From NCBI GenBank assembly GCA_036497785.1, contig DASXIW010000208.1, forward strand, positions 1-38,994: a stretch of DNA of 38,994 nucleotides, given 5' to 3'. The notes beneath the pieces were generated by a model. It worked only from the letters and a program-made list of their open reading frames with translations. It searched no databases and had not been told where the DNA came from. The translations under genes were made by a program, and so were the position numbers. This DNA comes from DASXIW01 sp036497785 (lineage in GTDB: Bacteria; Pseudomonadota; Alphaproteobacteria; Acetobacterales; Acetobacteraceae). Within the stretch, counting starts at the first letter, position 1; each line of letters starts with the position of its first letter. Below are positions 26,924-34,104 of the stretch, piece after piece.

Positions 26924-28129
26924 ATGGCCGAGGCCTATATCTGCGATTACGTCCGCACCCCTATTGGCCGCTATGGCGGTGTGTTGCGTGACGTCCGCAC
27001 CGACGATCTGGCCGCCCATCCGCTTCGTGTTCTGAGGGATCGCCAGGGAACGCTCGACTGGGAAGCGGTCGATGATTGCTACTATGGCTGCGCCAATCAG
27101 GCGGGCGAGGATAATCGCAACGTCGCCCGAATGGCGATGCTGCTGGCCGGCCTGCCGGCCAGCGTGCCCGGCGCCACGATCAACCGCCTATGCGGTTCCG
27201 GCCTCGATGCCGTGGGCTCCGCCGCCCGCGCGATCCGGGCGGGCGATGCCGAACTGATGATCGGCGGCGGGGTGGAGAGCATGACCCGCGCCCCGTTCGT
27301 GATGGGCAAGGCCATTGAAGCGTTCTCGCGCAGCGCGGAAATCTACGACACCACCATTGGCTGGCGTTTCGTCAATCCGCTGCTGAAATCGCAATACGGC
27401 GTCGATTCCATGCCCGAGACGGCGGAAAATGTAGCGCAGGATTTTCAGATCTCGCGCGAGGATCAGGATTTGTTTGCGTTGCGCTCCCAGCAGCGGACGC
27501 AGCGGGCGCAGGAGAGCGGCTTTTTCGCGCGCGAAATTGCGCCCGTCACGATCAAGACCCGAAAAAGCGACATCGTCGTCGATGCCGACGAACATCCGCG
27601 TGGCGACACGACGCTGGAGAAACTGTCCAAGCTGAAGGCGCCCTTTCGCAAGGAAGGCGGCACCGTGACGGCCGGGAACGCGTCCGGCGTGAATGACGGG
27701 GCGGCCGCCCTGATCATCGCCTCCGAAGCGGCCGCCCGACGGCATGGCCTGACCCCGCGCGCCCGCATCGTCGCGATGGCCACCGCCGGCGTGGCGCCGC
27801 GTATTATGGGCATGGGCCCGCTGCCCGCCACCCAGAAGCTTCTGTCACGCCTCGACATGACGCTCTCCGACATCGATGTCATCGAGCTGAACGAGGCCTT
27901 CGCTGCCCAGGGGCTCGCCGTGCTGCGCGGCCTCGGCCTGCCGGACGACGCAGAACACGTCAATCCGCACGGCGGCGCCATCTCCCTCGGCCATCCGCTC
28001 GGCATGTCCGGAGCACGCCTCGCCGGCACCGCCCTGCACGCGCTGGAGGCGCGGGGGGCTCAGCGCGCGATCGCGACGATGTGTATCGGGGTCGGGCAGG
28101 GGATCGCCGTGTTGATCGAGCGAGTGTAA
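26924..28129 (+). CDS. pcaF: Acetyl-CoA acyltransferase, 3-oxoadipyl-CoA thiolase type
   Basis: It probably cleaves 3-oxoadipyl-CoA to succinyl-CoA and acetyl-CoA, the last step of the beta-ketoadipate or phenylacetate pathways. The 401-aa protein has the acyl-enzyme Cys at C90 (NRLCGSG), NEAFAAQG, the GHPLGMSGAR His region and the CIGVGQG second Cys. The segment YYGCANQAGEDNRNVARMA is characteristic of PcaF/PaaJ thiolases, which is why I prefer this over a general acetoacetyl-CoA thiolase. No other pca or paa gene is present, so the gene is an orphan here. A beta-oxidation role remains possible. Confidence 0.85.
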   Translation: MAEAYICDYVRTPIGRYGGVLRDVRTDDLAAHPLRVLRDRQGTLDWEAVDDCYYGCANQAGEDNRNVARMAMLLAGLPASVPGATINRLCGSGLDAVGSAARAIRAGDAELMIGGGVESMTRAPFVMGKAIEAFSRSAEIYDTTIGWRFVNPLLKSQYGVDSMPETAENVAQDFQISREDQDLFALRSQQRTQRAQESGFFAREIAPVTIKTRKSDIVVDADEHPRGDTTLEKLSKLKAPFRKEGGTVTAGNASGVNDGAAALIIASEAAARRHGLTPRARIVAMATAGVAPRIMGMGPLPATQKLLSRLDMTLSDIDVIELNEAFAAQGLAVLRGLGLPDDAEHVNPHGGAISLGHPLGMSGARLAGTALHALEARGAQRAIATMCIGVGQGIAVLIERV

Positions 28130-28133
28130 GGCA

Positions 28134-28195
28134 AGGCCAGGGCTCTGCCCTGGACCCGGTCAAGGCAGAGCCTTGACAATCCTGGACTTTTTATT
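28134..28195. terminator. Two consecutive GGC-AGA/TCT-GCC hairpins after pcaF
   Basis: CCAGGGC (28136-28142) / GCCCTGG (28146-28152) with TCT loop is followed by GTCAAGGC (28158-28165) / GCCTTGAC (28169-28176) with AGA loop. A short T-rich run follows at about 28186-28193. The block probably ends pcaF transcription and also belongs to a dispersed hairpin set. Confidence 0.6.
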
Positions 28196-28200
28196 GGGTT

Positions 28201-28452
28201 GGCTGCCTTCGATTGAGGGCTTCGGTCTCGATGGGTTGAGCGGCGAAGCCCAGGATTCACAGCGACTGCACGGCGTTCAAGGTCTTGCGATGAATGCTTG
28301 CGGCGCAAGCAAGGCGGTCGATGCAGCCAACAAAGTGACGGATTTCAAAGGCTCTGCCTTTGATGGGGTCCAGGGGCCGAGGTGCCAAAGGTTCCAGCGG
28401 CTTGCTTCGCCGCTGGAATGGCACCGGAGGGAAAGCCCCTGGCCTTGCCTTA
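28201..28452 (+). repeat. Long dispersed repeat, copy A, ending in a structured element
   Basis: This 252-nt block is clearly similar, in reverse orientation, to 38411-38685. It fills most of the gap between the convergent pcaF and chvG genes. It contains a CAAAGGC/GCCTTTG hairpin with TCT loop (28346-28362). It ends in a nested three-stem element with the following pairs: CCAGGGGC (28370-28377) with GCCCCTGG (28435-28442), GGTGCC (28381-28386) with GGCACC (28420-28425), and CCAGCGGC (28394-28401) with GCCGCTGG (28409-28416). No gene is seen in it. Confidence 0.8.
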
Positions 28453-28470
28453 CCAACCGCCCAACCCCCA

Positions 28471-30144
28471 TCAGGCCTTCGGCAACTGCACCACAAACCG
28501 TGCCCCGAGCACCTGACCATTCGCGTCGCGCCGGTTCTCGGCGGCGATGTGCCCTTTCAGGGCTTCCACGATCTGGCGGCTGATGGACAGGCCCAGGCCG
28601 GAATGCTGGCCGAAATATTCGCCCTGAGGCCGCTCGGAATAGAAGCGGTCGAAGATATGCTCAAGCTTCGTCTCGGGGATACCTGGGCCCTCATCTTCCA
28701 CGCTGATTTCGATCAGATTGCCAGTTTCGCGCGCCCGCAGCCCGATGCGTCCGCCACGCGGGGAGAAGCTGCTGGCATTGGTGAGCAGATTGCGCAGCAC
28801 CTGCACAAGCCGTCCCTCCACCGCCTGGACCACCATCGGCCCGTCGGCCGGCGCGAGCTCGATGCGCGGATCGTCGTCGCCGCGGGTCGCGTCGTCGATT
28901 TCGGCAAGCGTGGCCAGGATCGGCGCCACGTCCACACGCTCGGTGGCCGCGCGGGAAAGTTCGGCGTCGATGCGCGAGGCGTCGCTGATGTCGCTGATCA
29001 GGCGGTCGAGCCGGGCGACGTCCTCGGCGATGATGGCCAGCAGCCGGCGCTGCTTCTCCGGGTCCTCGATGCGCCGCAATGTCTCGATGGCGCTGCGAAT
29101 GGAGGATAGCGGGTTCTTGATCTCATGCGCGACATCGGCGGCAAAACGCTCAATCGCATCCATGCGCGCCCACAGCGCCCGGGCCGAGGCGGACAGAGCG
29201 TGGGCAAGCTGGCCGATCTCGTCGCGCCGAGCGAGCAACCCTTCCGGGACCTGCCCGGTCCGGCCGCTTCCCTCGCGCATCCGCACGGCAGCCCCCGCCA
29301 GCCGCAGGATCGGGCGGGCGATGGTCAAAGAGAGGTACCACGACAGCGCCACCGTCAGCGCCAGCGCCAGGGTGAACAGGCCGAGGATGGACAGGCGCAC
29401 GGCCAGCAGAGAGTCGTCCACCTCCCGCGCCTCTCGCGTCAGCAGCACGATGCCGACGGAATGGCCGTTGCTCAAGACCGGCACGGATACCGTCACCAGC
29501 AAGCGGTTATCCTGGCGGCGGATATAGGGCTTCATCTCCCGGCTCTGGTTGGCGCCGGTCAGCTTCAGCTCCTCGCTGACATCGGGCTGCCAGTCCGGCC
29601 CGGCGGCGGAGGGGCCGGTATCCAGCAGCGGCGTCTCGTCGCCATGTGGCAGCAGATAGAGCAGCTTGTCGTAGATGCGCCCGATCGTGCCAACCAGCGC
29701 GCCACGATCCACCGCGGGGGGCAGCGGCTCGGTGACCACGGCCCCGCCCGTTCCCTCGCGCACCCGGCTGTCGGCGATCAGCTGGCCATCCGGCGCATAT
29801 AGCCGGGCCTGGGCGTTGGGCGTCGGTTCGGTCAGCCGCCGCAGCAGCGGCCGGGCCTGGTCGGCCACCAGATGGGGACTATCCGCATCATCCTGGCGCA
29901 CCGCGGCTTCGCTCAGGGCGCTGGCAAAGATGCGGGCCTGTTCGCGCAGTGTGGTGACCTCGGCCTGAAGCAGGCCGTTCTGGTACTGGTCCAGATAAAG
30001 CAGTGCAGCCAGCAACAGGGCCAGCGGCAGGGCGTTGACCAGCAAAATCCGTCGCAGCAGCGGCGAGGTCCAGCGGGACGGCGCCGGCAATTCAGCAGCC
30101 GTGGCGGGCTGCAGGCTGGTCGGAACGACGCCGCTATCGGGCAT
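28471..30144 (-). CDS. chvG: Sensor histidine kinase, ChvG type
   Basis: A 557-aa membrane sensor kinase. TM1 is at about residues 33-51, a periplasmic sensor domain at about 52-248 and TM2 at about 250-275. HAMP follows, then HisKA with the phospho-accepting His at about H340 in FAADVAHEIKNPLSS. The HATPase domain carries the N box NLLTNA, DEGPGIPE and GLGLSIS. In other alphaproteobacteria ChvG/ExoS senses acid or envelope stress. The start at 30144 has GGAGGAG 5 nt upstream. It lies 125 nt downstream of its response regulator on the same strand. The hprK/PTS genes that often follow in relatives are absent. Confidence 0.88.
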   Translation of the reverse strand: MPDSGVVPTSLQPATAAELPAPSRWTSPLLRRILLVNALPLALLLAALLYLDQYQNGLLQAEVTTLREQARIFASALSEAAVRQDDADSPHLVADQARPLLRRLTEPTPNAQARLYAPDGQLIADSRVREGTGGAVVTEPLPPAVDRGALVGTIGRIYDKLLYLLPHGDETPLLDTGPSAAGPDWQPDVSEELKLTGANQSREMKPYIRRQDNRLLVTVSVPVLSNGHSVGIVLLTREAREVDDSLLAVRLSILGLFTLALALTVALSWYLSLTIARPILRLAGAAVRMREGSGRTGQVPEGLLARRDEIGQLAHALSASARALWARMDAIERFAADVAHEIKNPLSSIRSAIETLRRIEDPEKQRRLLAIIAEDVARLDRLISDISDASRIDAELSRAATERVDVAPILATLAEIDDATRGDDDPRIELAPADGPMVVQAVEGRLVQVLRNLLTNASSFSPRGGRIGLRARETGNLIEISVEDEGPGIPETKLEHIFDRFYSERPQGEYFGQHSGLGLSISRQIVEALKGHIAAENRRDANGQVLGARFVVQLPKA

Positions 30145-30172
30145 CAGTGCTCCTCCGCGCCCGACGCTCCCG

Positions 30173-30192
30173 CTCCGGCGGCCATGCCGGAG
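30173..30192. promoter_or_regulatory. Hairpin between chvI and chvG
   Basis: CTCCGGC (30173-30179) and GCCGGAG (30186-30192) form an exact 7-bp stem with a 6-nt loop in the 125-nt gap. It could modulate readthrough or RNA stability between the two genes. Confidence 0.35.
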
Positions 30193-30269
30193 CCCGGCGA
30201 CCGGAAAGCCGCGATGCCGCCAGCGGCGAAACCCGCCGACCCAGCCCGGACCAGGGATGTGGCGCACAC

Positions 30270-30971
30270 TCAGCTTTCCTTATAACGGTAGCCGATGCCG
30301 TACAGCGTCTCGATGGCGTTGAAATCGTCATGATAGGCCCGGAACTTTTTGCGCACCCGCTTGATGTGGCTGTCGATGGTTCGGTCATCGACATAGATGT
30401 TCTCGCCATAGGCCGCGTCGATCAACTGGTCGCGGGATTTTACCATACCGGTGCGTGCCGCGAGCGCCTTCACCAGCAGGAACTCGGTCACGGTCAGCTG
30501 AATATCCGTGCCTTTCCAGGTGCATTGATGCTTGGTGTCGTCGAGCACCAGGTCGCCCCGCACCATGATGCCGCTCGGTGCGGCGCCGGAGCCTTCGGCG
30601 CGGCTGGTCTCGTTGCGGCGCAGCAGGGCGCGGATACGCTCGATCAGCAGGCGCTGGCTGAACGGCTTGGTGATGTAGTCGTCCGCCCCCAGCCGCAGGC
30701 CCATCAGCTGATCCACCTCCTCGTCCTTGGAGGTGAGGAAAATGACCGGCAGCGAGCTGCGGCTGCGCAGGCGCTGCAGCAGTTCCATCCCGTCCATCCG
30801 AGGCATCTTGATGTCCAGCACGGCAAGGTCCACCGGGCGGGCGGTGATGCCCTGCAAGGCGCTCTCCCCATCCGTGTAGGTGCGGACCTGGAAGCCTTCC
30901 TGTTCCAGCGTCATGGACACGCTGGTGAGGATGTTGCGGTCGTCATCGACGAGGGCGATGGTCTGTTTCAT
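30270..30971 (-). CDS. chvI: Response regulator, ChvI type (OmpR family)
   Basis: A 233-aa transcription factor. The receiver domain (about 1-120) has the acidic pair D10/D11, the phospho-accepting D53 (VLDIKMPRMDG), T80 and K102 (ITKPF). The OmpR-type winged helix (about 140-230) ends TIDSHIKRVRKKF and GIGYRYKES. The start MKQTIALVDDDRN at 30971 gives the family length; the frame stays open upstream without family character. It is the first gene of the chvI-chvG unit. Confidence 0.92.
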   Translation of the reverse strand: MKQTIALVDDDRNILTSVSMTLEQEGFQVRTYTDGESALQGITARPVDLAVLDIKMPRMDGMELLQRLRSRSSLPVIFLTSKDEEVDQLMGLRLGADDYITKPFSQRLLIERIRALLRRNETSRAEGSGAAPSGIMVRGDLVLDDTKHQCTWKGTDIQLTVTEFLLVKALAARTGMVKSRDQLIDAAYGENIYVDDRTIDSHIKRVRKKFRAYHDDFNAIETLYGIGYRYKES

Positions 30972-31065
30972 AGCGGGCGATCTCCGGTGAGCCGGCTGGG
31001 ATGGCACGTTCGGAACGGATATAGGCGCCAATTGTGGCGCAACGAGGATGGAGAGTGAACAAAAT

Positions 31066-31767
31066 ATGGCAGAGGACTCACCCTCCTGGCAGGCCCGCCG
31101 CCTGCTGCGCGCGGCCCGTGTGGGGACGCTTGCGACCGCTACCGGCGGGCAACCCTTCGCCTCGCTGGTCACGCCGGCCTGCGCCCCGGAGCTGGATATT
31201 CTGATGCTGCTTTCCGCGCTGTCCGAACACACAAGGCATCTACGCGCCGATCCGCGCTGCTGCGTGATGGTCGCCGGCGCGGCGGAGACCGCCAACCCGC
31301 AAACCGCCGCGCGCGTCAGTGTTACCGGCCTCGCCGAGGTCATCGACGATCCCGGTCTGAAAGCGCGGTGGCTTGCGGTTCATCCCTACGCAGCGCTGTA
31401 TGCGGATTTCACCGATTTCGCCCTGTGGCGTGTGCGTCCCCAAGGCGCGTCGCTGGTGGGCGGTTTCGCTCGCGCCACACGCCTGACCGCGGCCGAGCTG
31501 ACACCCGATCCCCAAGCCGTGGCCGTCGTGGCCGAGGCCGAAGCCTCAATCCTCGCCCATTGTAACACGGACCACCCCGAAGCCCTTGCCGCCATCGCCC
31601 GCGCGCCCGGCCAATGGCGCATGGTGGCGGCGGATGTCGATGGCTGCGATCTCGCACAGGGGGAGACGGTGCTCCGCATCGCCTGGGCAGCGCCGGTCGC
31701 AGATGCCGGGGGTGTGCGGGCGGAGCTGGTCCGATTGGCACGGGAGGTCCGCGCCAGGGAGGTGTGA
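31066..31767 (+). CDS. HugZ-like PNPOx-fold protein with DUF2470-type tail
   Basis: A 233-aa protein. Residues about 5-150 form a flavin/heme-binding split-barrel domain (RAARVGTLATATGGQPFASLVTPA, then DPRCCVMVAG). The C-terminal ~75 residues, starting ASILAHCNTDHPEALAAIA, fit the DUF2470 domain of HugZ/HutZ-type heme-utilisation proteins. Heme binding or oxidation is inferred from the family; no heme-uptake gene lies nearby. The start ATG 31066 is preferred because GGAGAG (31051-31056) is well placed; ATG 31048 has no usable Shine-Dalgarno. Confidence 0.85.
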   Translation: MAEDSPSWQARRLLRAARVGTLATATGGQPFASLVTPACAPELDILMLLSALSEHTRHLRADPRCCVMVAGAAETANPQTAARVSVTGLAEVIDDPGLKARWLAVHPYAALYADFTDFALWRVRPQGASLVGGFARATRLTAAELTPDPQAVAVVAEAEASILAHCNTDHPEALAAIARAPGQWRMVAADVDGCDLAQGETVLRIAWAAPVADAGGVRAELVRLAREVRAREV

Positions 31768-31783
31768 GTTGAAGTGTGAGTTC

Positions 31784-31804
31784 GGCCAGGGCAGAGCCCT
31801 GGCC
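31784..31804. terminator. GGCCAGGGC-AGA-GCCCTGGCC hairpin between convergent genes
   Basis: Exact 9-nt arms (31784-31792 and 31796-31804) with an AGA loop lie between the convergent HugZ-like and pirin genes. It is a likely bidirectional terminator and belongs to the hairpin set with a constant GGC-AGA-GCC core. Confidence 0.65.
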
Positions 31805-31815
31805 TTGTCAGTACC

Positions 31816-32517
31816 TTATGGCTGAACATCCACCAGCACGATCTCGGCATCCTCATTCGCCGTGATCGTCAGCTCGTCCTCGCCGGTGATGGTCGCCCCA
31901 TCCCGCGTGTTCACGGCGACCCCGTTCACCGTCACGGTCCCGGTCGATGCCACGAGATAGCCGACGCGGTTCGCACCCAGGCGTTGGCGCACGGTCTGGC
32001 CCTTGCGCACCGTGCCGGCCAAAAGGGCGGCGTCGGCGTAGAGTTCCAGGGCCGAGCCATCGGCACCTTTGCGGCCATCGGCCATTACGCTCAGCGCGCC
32101 GTCATTGGCTTTGGGGAAGCTGCGCATGCCCCAGCCCGGCTTCACGCCGCGTTCGCTGGGCGTGATCCAGATCTGGAACAGGCGAGTGGGACCGGCTTCC
32201 AGATTGTATTCGGCATGGACGATGCCGGAGCCGGCATGCATCACCTGAATGTCGCCGGCCTCGGTACGGCCTTCATTACCCAGGCTGTCGCGATGGGTGA
32301 TGGCGCCCTGGCGGACATAGGTGATGATTTCCATGTCCTTGTGGGGATGCGGGTCAAAGCCCTTGCCCGGGGCCACCTCGTCATCGTTCCACACACGCAG
32401 CCCGCCCACGCCCATCCGCGCGGGATCGTGGTAGCTGGCGAAACTGAAATGGTGGCGTGCGTTCAGCCACTCGTTCTGGAAGCGGCCGAGCTGGGCGAAA
32501 GGCTGCACCTGGATCAT
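31816..32517 (-). CDS. Pirin family protein (YhhW/quercetinase-like bicupin)
   Basis: A 233-aa bicupin. The metal ligands H57, H59, H101 and E103 are all present (PHPHKDMEIITY and GIVHAEYN) at the same positions as in E. coli YhhW, which has quercetin 2,3-dioxygenase activity in vitro. The physiological substrate is unknown. AGGAGAG lies 5 nt before the start. The gene lies downstream of marR with overlapping palindromes between them, so control by that MarR protein is likely. Confidence 0.92.
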   Translation of the reverse strand: MIQVQPFAQLGRFQNEWLNARHHFSFASYHDPARMGVGGLRVWNDDEVAPGKGFDPHPHKDMEIITYVRQGAITHRDSLGNEGRTEAGDIQVMHAGSGIVHAEYNLEAGPTRLFQIWITPSERGVKPGWGMRSFPKANDGALSVMADGRKGADGSALELYADAALLAGTVRKGQTVRQRLGANRVGYLVASTGTVTVNGVAVNTRDGATITGEDELTITANEDAEIVLVDVQP

Positions 32518-32542
32518 GATCGCTCTCCTGTTCTATTGTTCG

Positions 32543-32568
32543 GCATCGAATAGTTCGATGCAGAACTA
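32543..32568. promoter_or_regulatory. Interlocking palindromes, candidate MarR operator
   Basis: GCATCGAATAGTTCGATGC (32543-32561) is a perfect dyad with 8-nt arms around TAG. TAGTTCGATGCAGAACTA (32551-32568) is a second perfect dyad with 6-nt arms, sharing half of the first. The site lies 26-51 nt before the pirin start and reaches into the marR stop codon. MarR-family sites are usually dyads of this size. Confidence 0.6.
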
Positions 32569-33057
32569 ATGTGTGCCAGATCCGCTTTCAAGCTCGTCGG
32601 CGTCATCGCCCCGCGCGGCAGCCATGCCTAGCTGTCGCAACTGCTCCCCCAATAGCCGCAATTCAGCGGGCGCCAGCCCTGCCATGGCCCGGGCGATATC
32701 GGCGGCATGGCGCGGAAACAATTCCTCAATCATCGCACGACCTTCTTGGGTCAGCTCAACCCGGACGCTGCGCCGGTCCGCGGCCTCGCGCACCCGGCGC
32801 ACCAGCCCTCGCGTGGCCAGCTTGTCCACCACGTCGGTCACGTTGCCGGCACTGGTCAGCACTTTGCGGCCGAGATCGCGATGGGTCAGCGCCCCCTGGT
32901 GCAGCAGCACCTCCAGCACGCCAAGCTGCGTGGGCGTCAGCCCGTGGGGGGCAAGCGCCTTGTCCACCCGCGCCAGCACGGCCCGGCTGGCGCGCATCAG
33001 CTTCACATAGGCGCGGACGGCATCCTCGATAGCGGGATCGTCGACGCCGAACATCAC
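32566..33057 (-). CDS. MarR family transcriptional regulator
   Basis: A 163-aa winged-helix regulator. The DNA-binding part is at about 55-120 (LTPTQLGVLEVLLHQGALTHRDLGRKVLTSAGNVTDVVDKLATRGLVRR), with the beta-wing reading READRRSVRVELTQEG. Helices at both ends form the dimer interface. It overlaps the universal stress gene by 4 nt (ATGA) and is followed by pirin after about 50 nt. The cluster suggests a response to a small phenolic or oxidant ligand, but no ligand can be named. Confidence 0.92.
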   Translation of the reverse strand: MMFGVDDPAIEDAVRAYVKLMRASRAVLARVDKALAPHGLTPTQLGVLEVLLHQGALTHRDLGRKVLTSAGNVTDVVDKLATRGLVRRVREAADRRSVRVELTQEGRAMIEELFPRHAADIARAMAGLAPAELRLLGEQLRQLGMAAARGDDADELESGSGTH

Positions 33058-33920
33058 CTGTTCATCATCACAGGCAGATCCGAATGCTCAAGCACATGCC
33101 GGGTCACGCCGCCCAGGATCAGCTGGCGCAGGCGGGAGTGCGAGTAGGCGCCCATAGTGAGGAGATCGGCCCCAAAATCGCGCGCCGCCTGCAGCAGCCC
33201 GGCGCCCACATCCTTGTCGATCGGCTTGAAGGTCGCCAGTTCCACCTCAACGCCATGCAGTGCCAGGTAATCCGCGAGATCGGCTGCCAGCGGCCCACGC
33301 CGCTGATATTCATCGGCCGACACCACGCGCACCGCCTCCGCGCGCTGCATCCAGGGCAGGGCGGCCTGCATGGCGGCGGCGGACTCGGCCGAGCCGTTCC
33401 AGGCGCTGCAAATGCGTTGGCCGATCGTGGCGGGTGCCCTGCGCGGTGCAATCAGCACGGGCCGGCCGGAATCGAACAGCACCGCATGCAGCGCATCGGA
33501 CGACGACACGTCCTCGCCCGCCTCGGGATGCGGCACCACCGTCAGGTCGGCAAGTCGCGCTTGCTGGGCCACCAGATCCTCCTCCCGCCCGGTGACGGAG
33601 GCGAAGCTCGCGGTGGCATGGCCGCTGCCGTGCCGCGCCTCGTTCACCGGCACGTCCTGCTGGGCCACGAATCGCTCGAACATGCCGCGCACCGCATGGG
33701 CACGGTCACTGCTCTCTTTCTCGGTGGCGGACATCATCTCCTCGATCATCGCGCCGGACAGGCCTTCGCCCGCCAGCGGCGCCACGTCACGGCTGTCCAC
33801 GCGCACATGTAGTGCCGTGACATGCGCGCTCCAGATCTGCGCGACCTTCAACGCGGTCACCAGCGCCGCCTCCCCAGCGGCGGTCCCGGTCAAAGGCAGC
33901 AGCAATTTGCGGATGGCCAT
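33054..33920 (-). CDS. Universal stress protein (UspA family, double-length)
   Basis: A 288-aa protein with two Usp-like halves. The first starts AIRKLLLPLTGTAAGEAALVTALKVA. The second ends GADLLTMGAYSHSRLRQLILGGVTRHVLEHSDLPVMMNR, where the usual GxxG nucleotide loop reads GAYS, so ATP binding is uncertain. An AGGAGG-like Shine-Dalgarno lies just before the start. It is the first gene of the usp-marR-pirin cluster. It probably acts under stress, but the exact role is unknown. Confidence 0.9.
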   Translation of the reverse strand: MAIRKLLLPLTGTAAGEAALVTALKVAQIWSAHVTALHVRVDSRDVAPLAGEGLSGAMIEEMMSATEKESSDRAHAVRGMFERFVAQQDVPVNEARHGSGHATASFASVTGREEDLVAQQARLADLTVVPHPEAGEDVSSSDALHAVLFDSGRPVLIAPRRAPATIGQRICSAWNGSAESAAAMQAALPWMQRAEAVRVVSADEYQRRGPLAADLADYLALHGVEVELATFKPIDKDVGAGLLQAARDFGADLLTMGAYSHSRLRQLILGGVTRHVLEHSDLPVMMNR

Positions 33921-34104
33921 TTGGTCCTCCTACGAAACGCGGTCGATACGGGTATAGCACACGGGTTGCGCGGTTCGGGCAATGCCCCATACCGTGCCGG
34001 CCCGGCTCGACCGCCGGTCCGTGACATTGGCCGCCCGGAGTGGCAATAGCGTGTGGCAATAGCGGCCGGCGCCATCACGCCGTTTTGCGATTCGGAGCCA
34101 TCCC

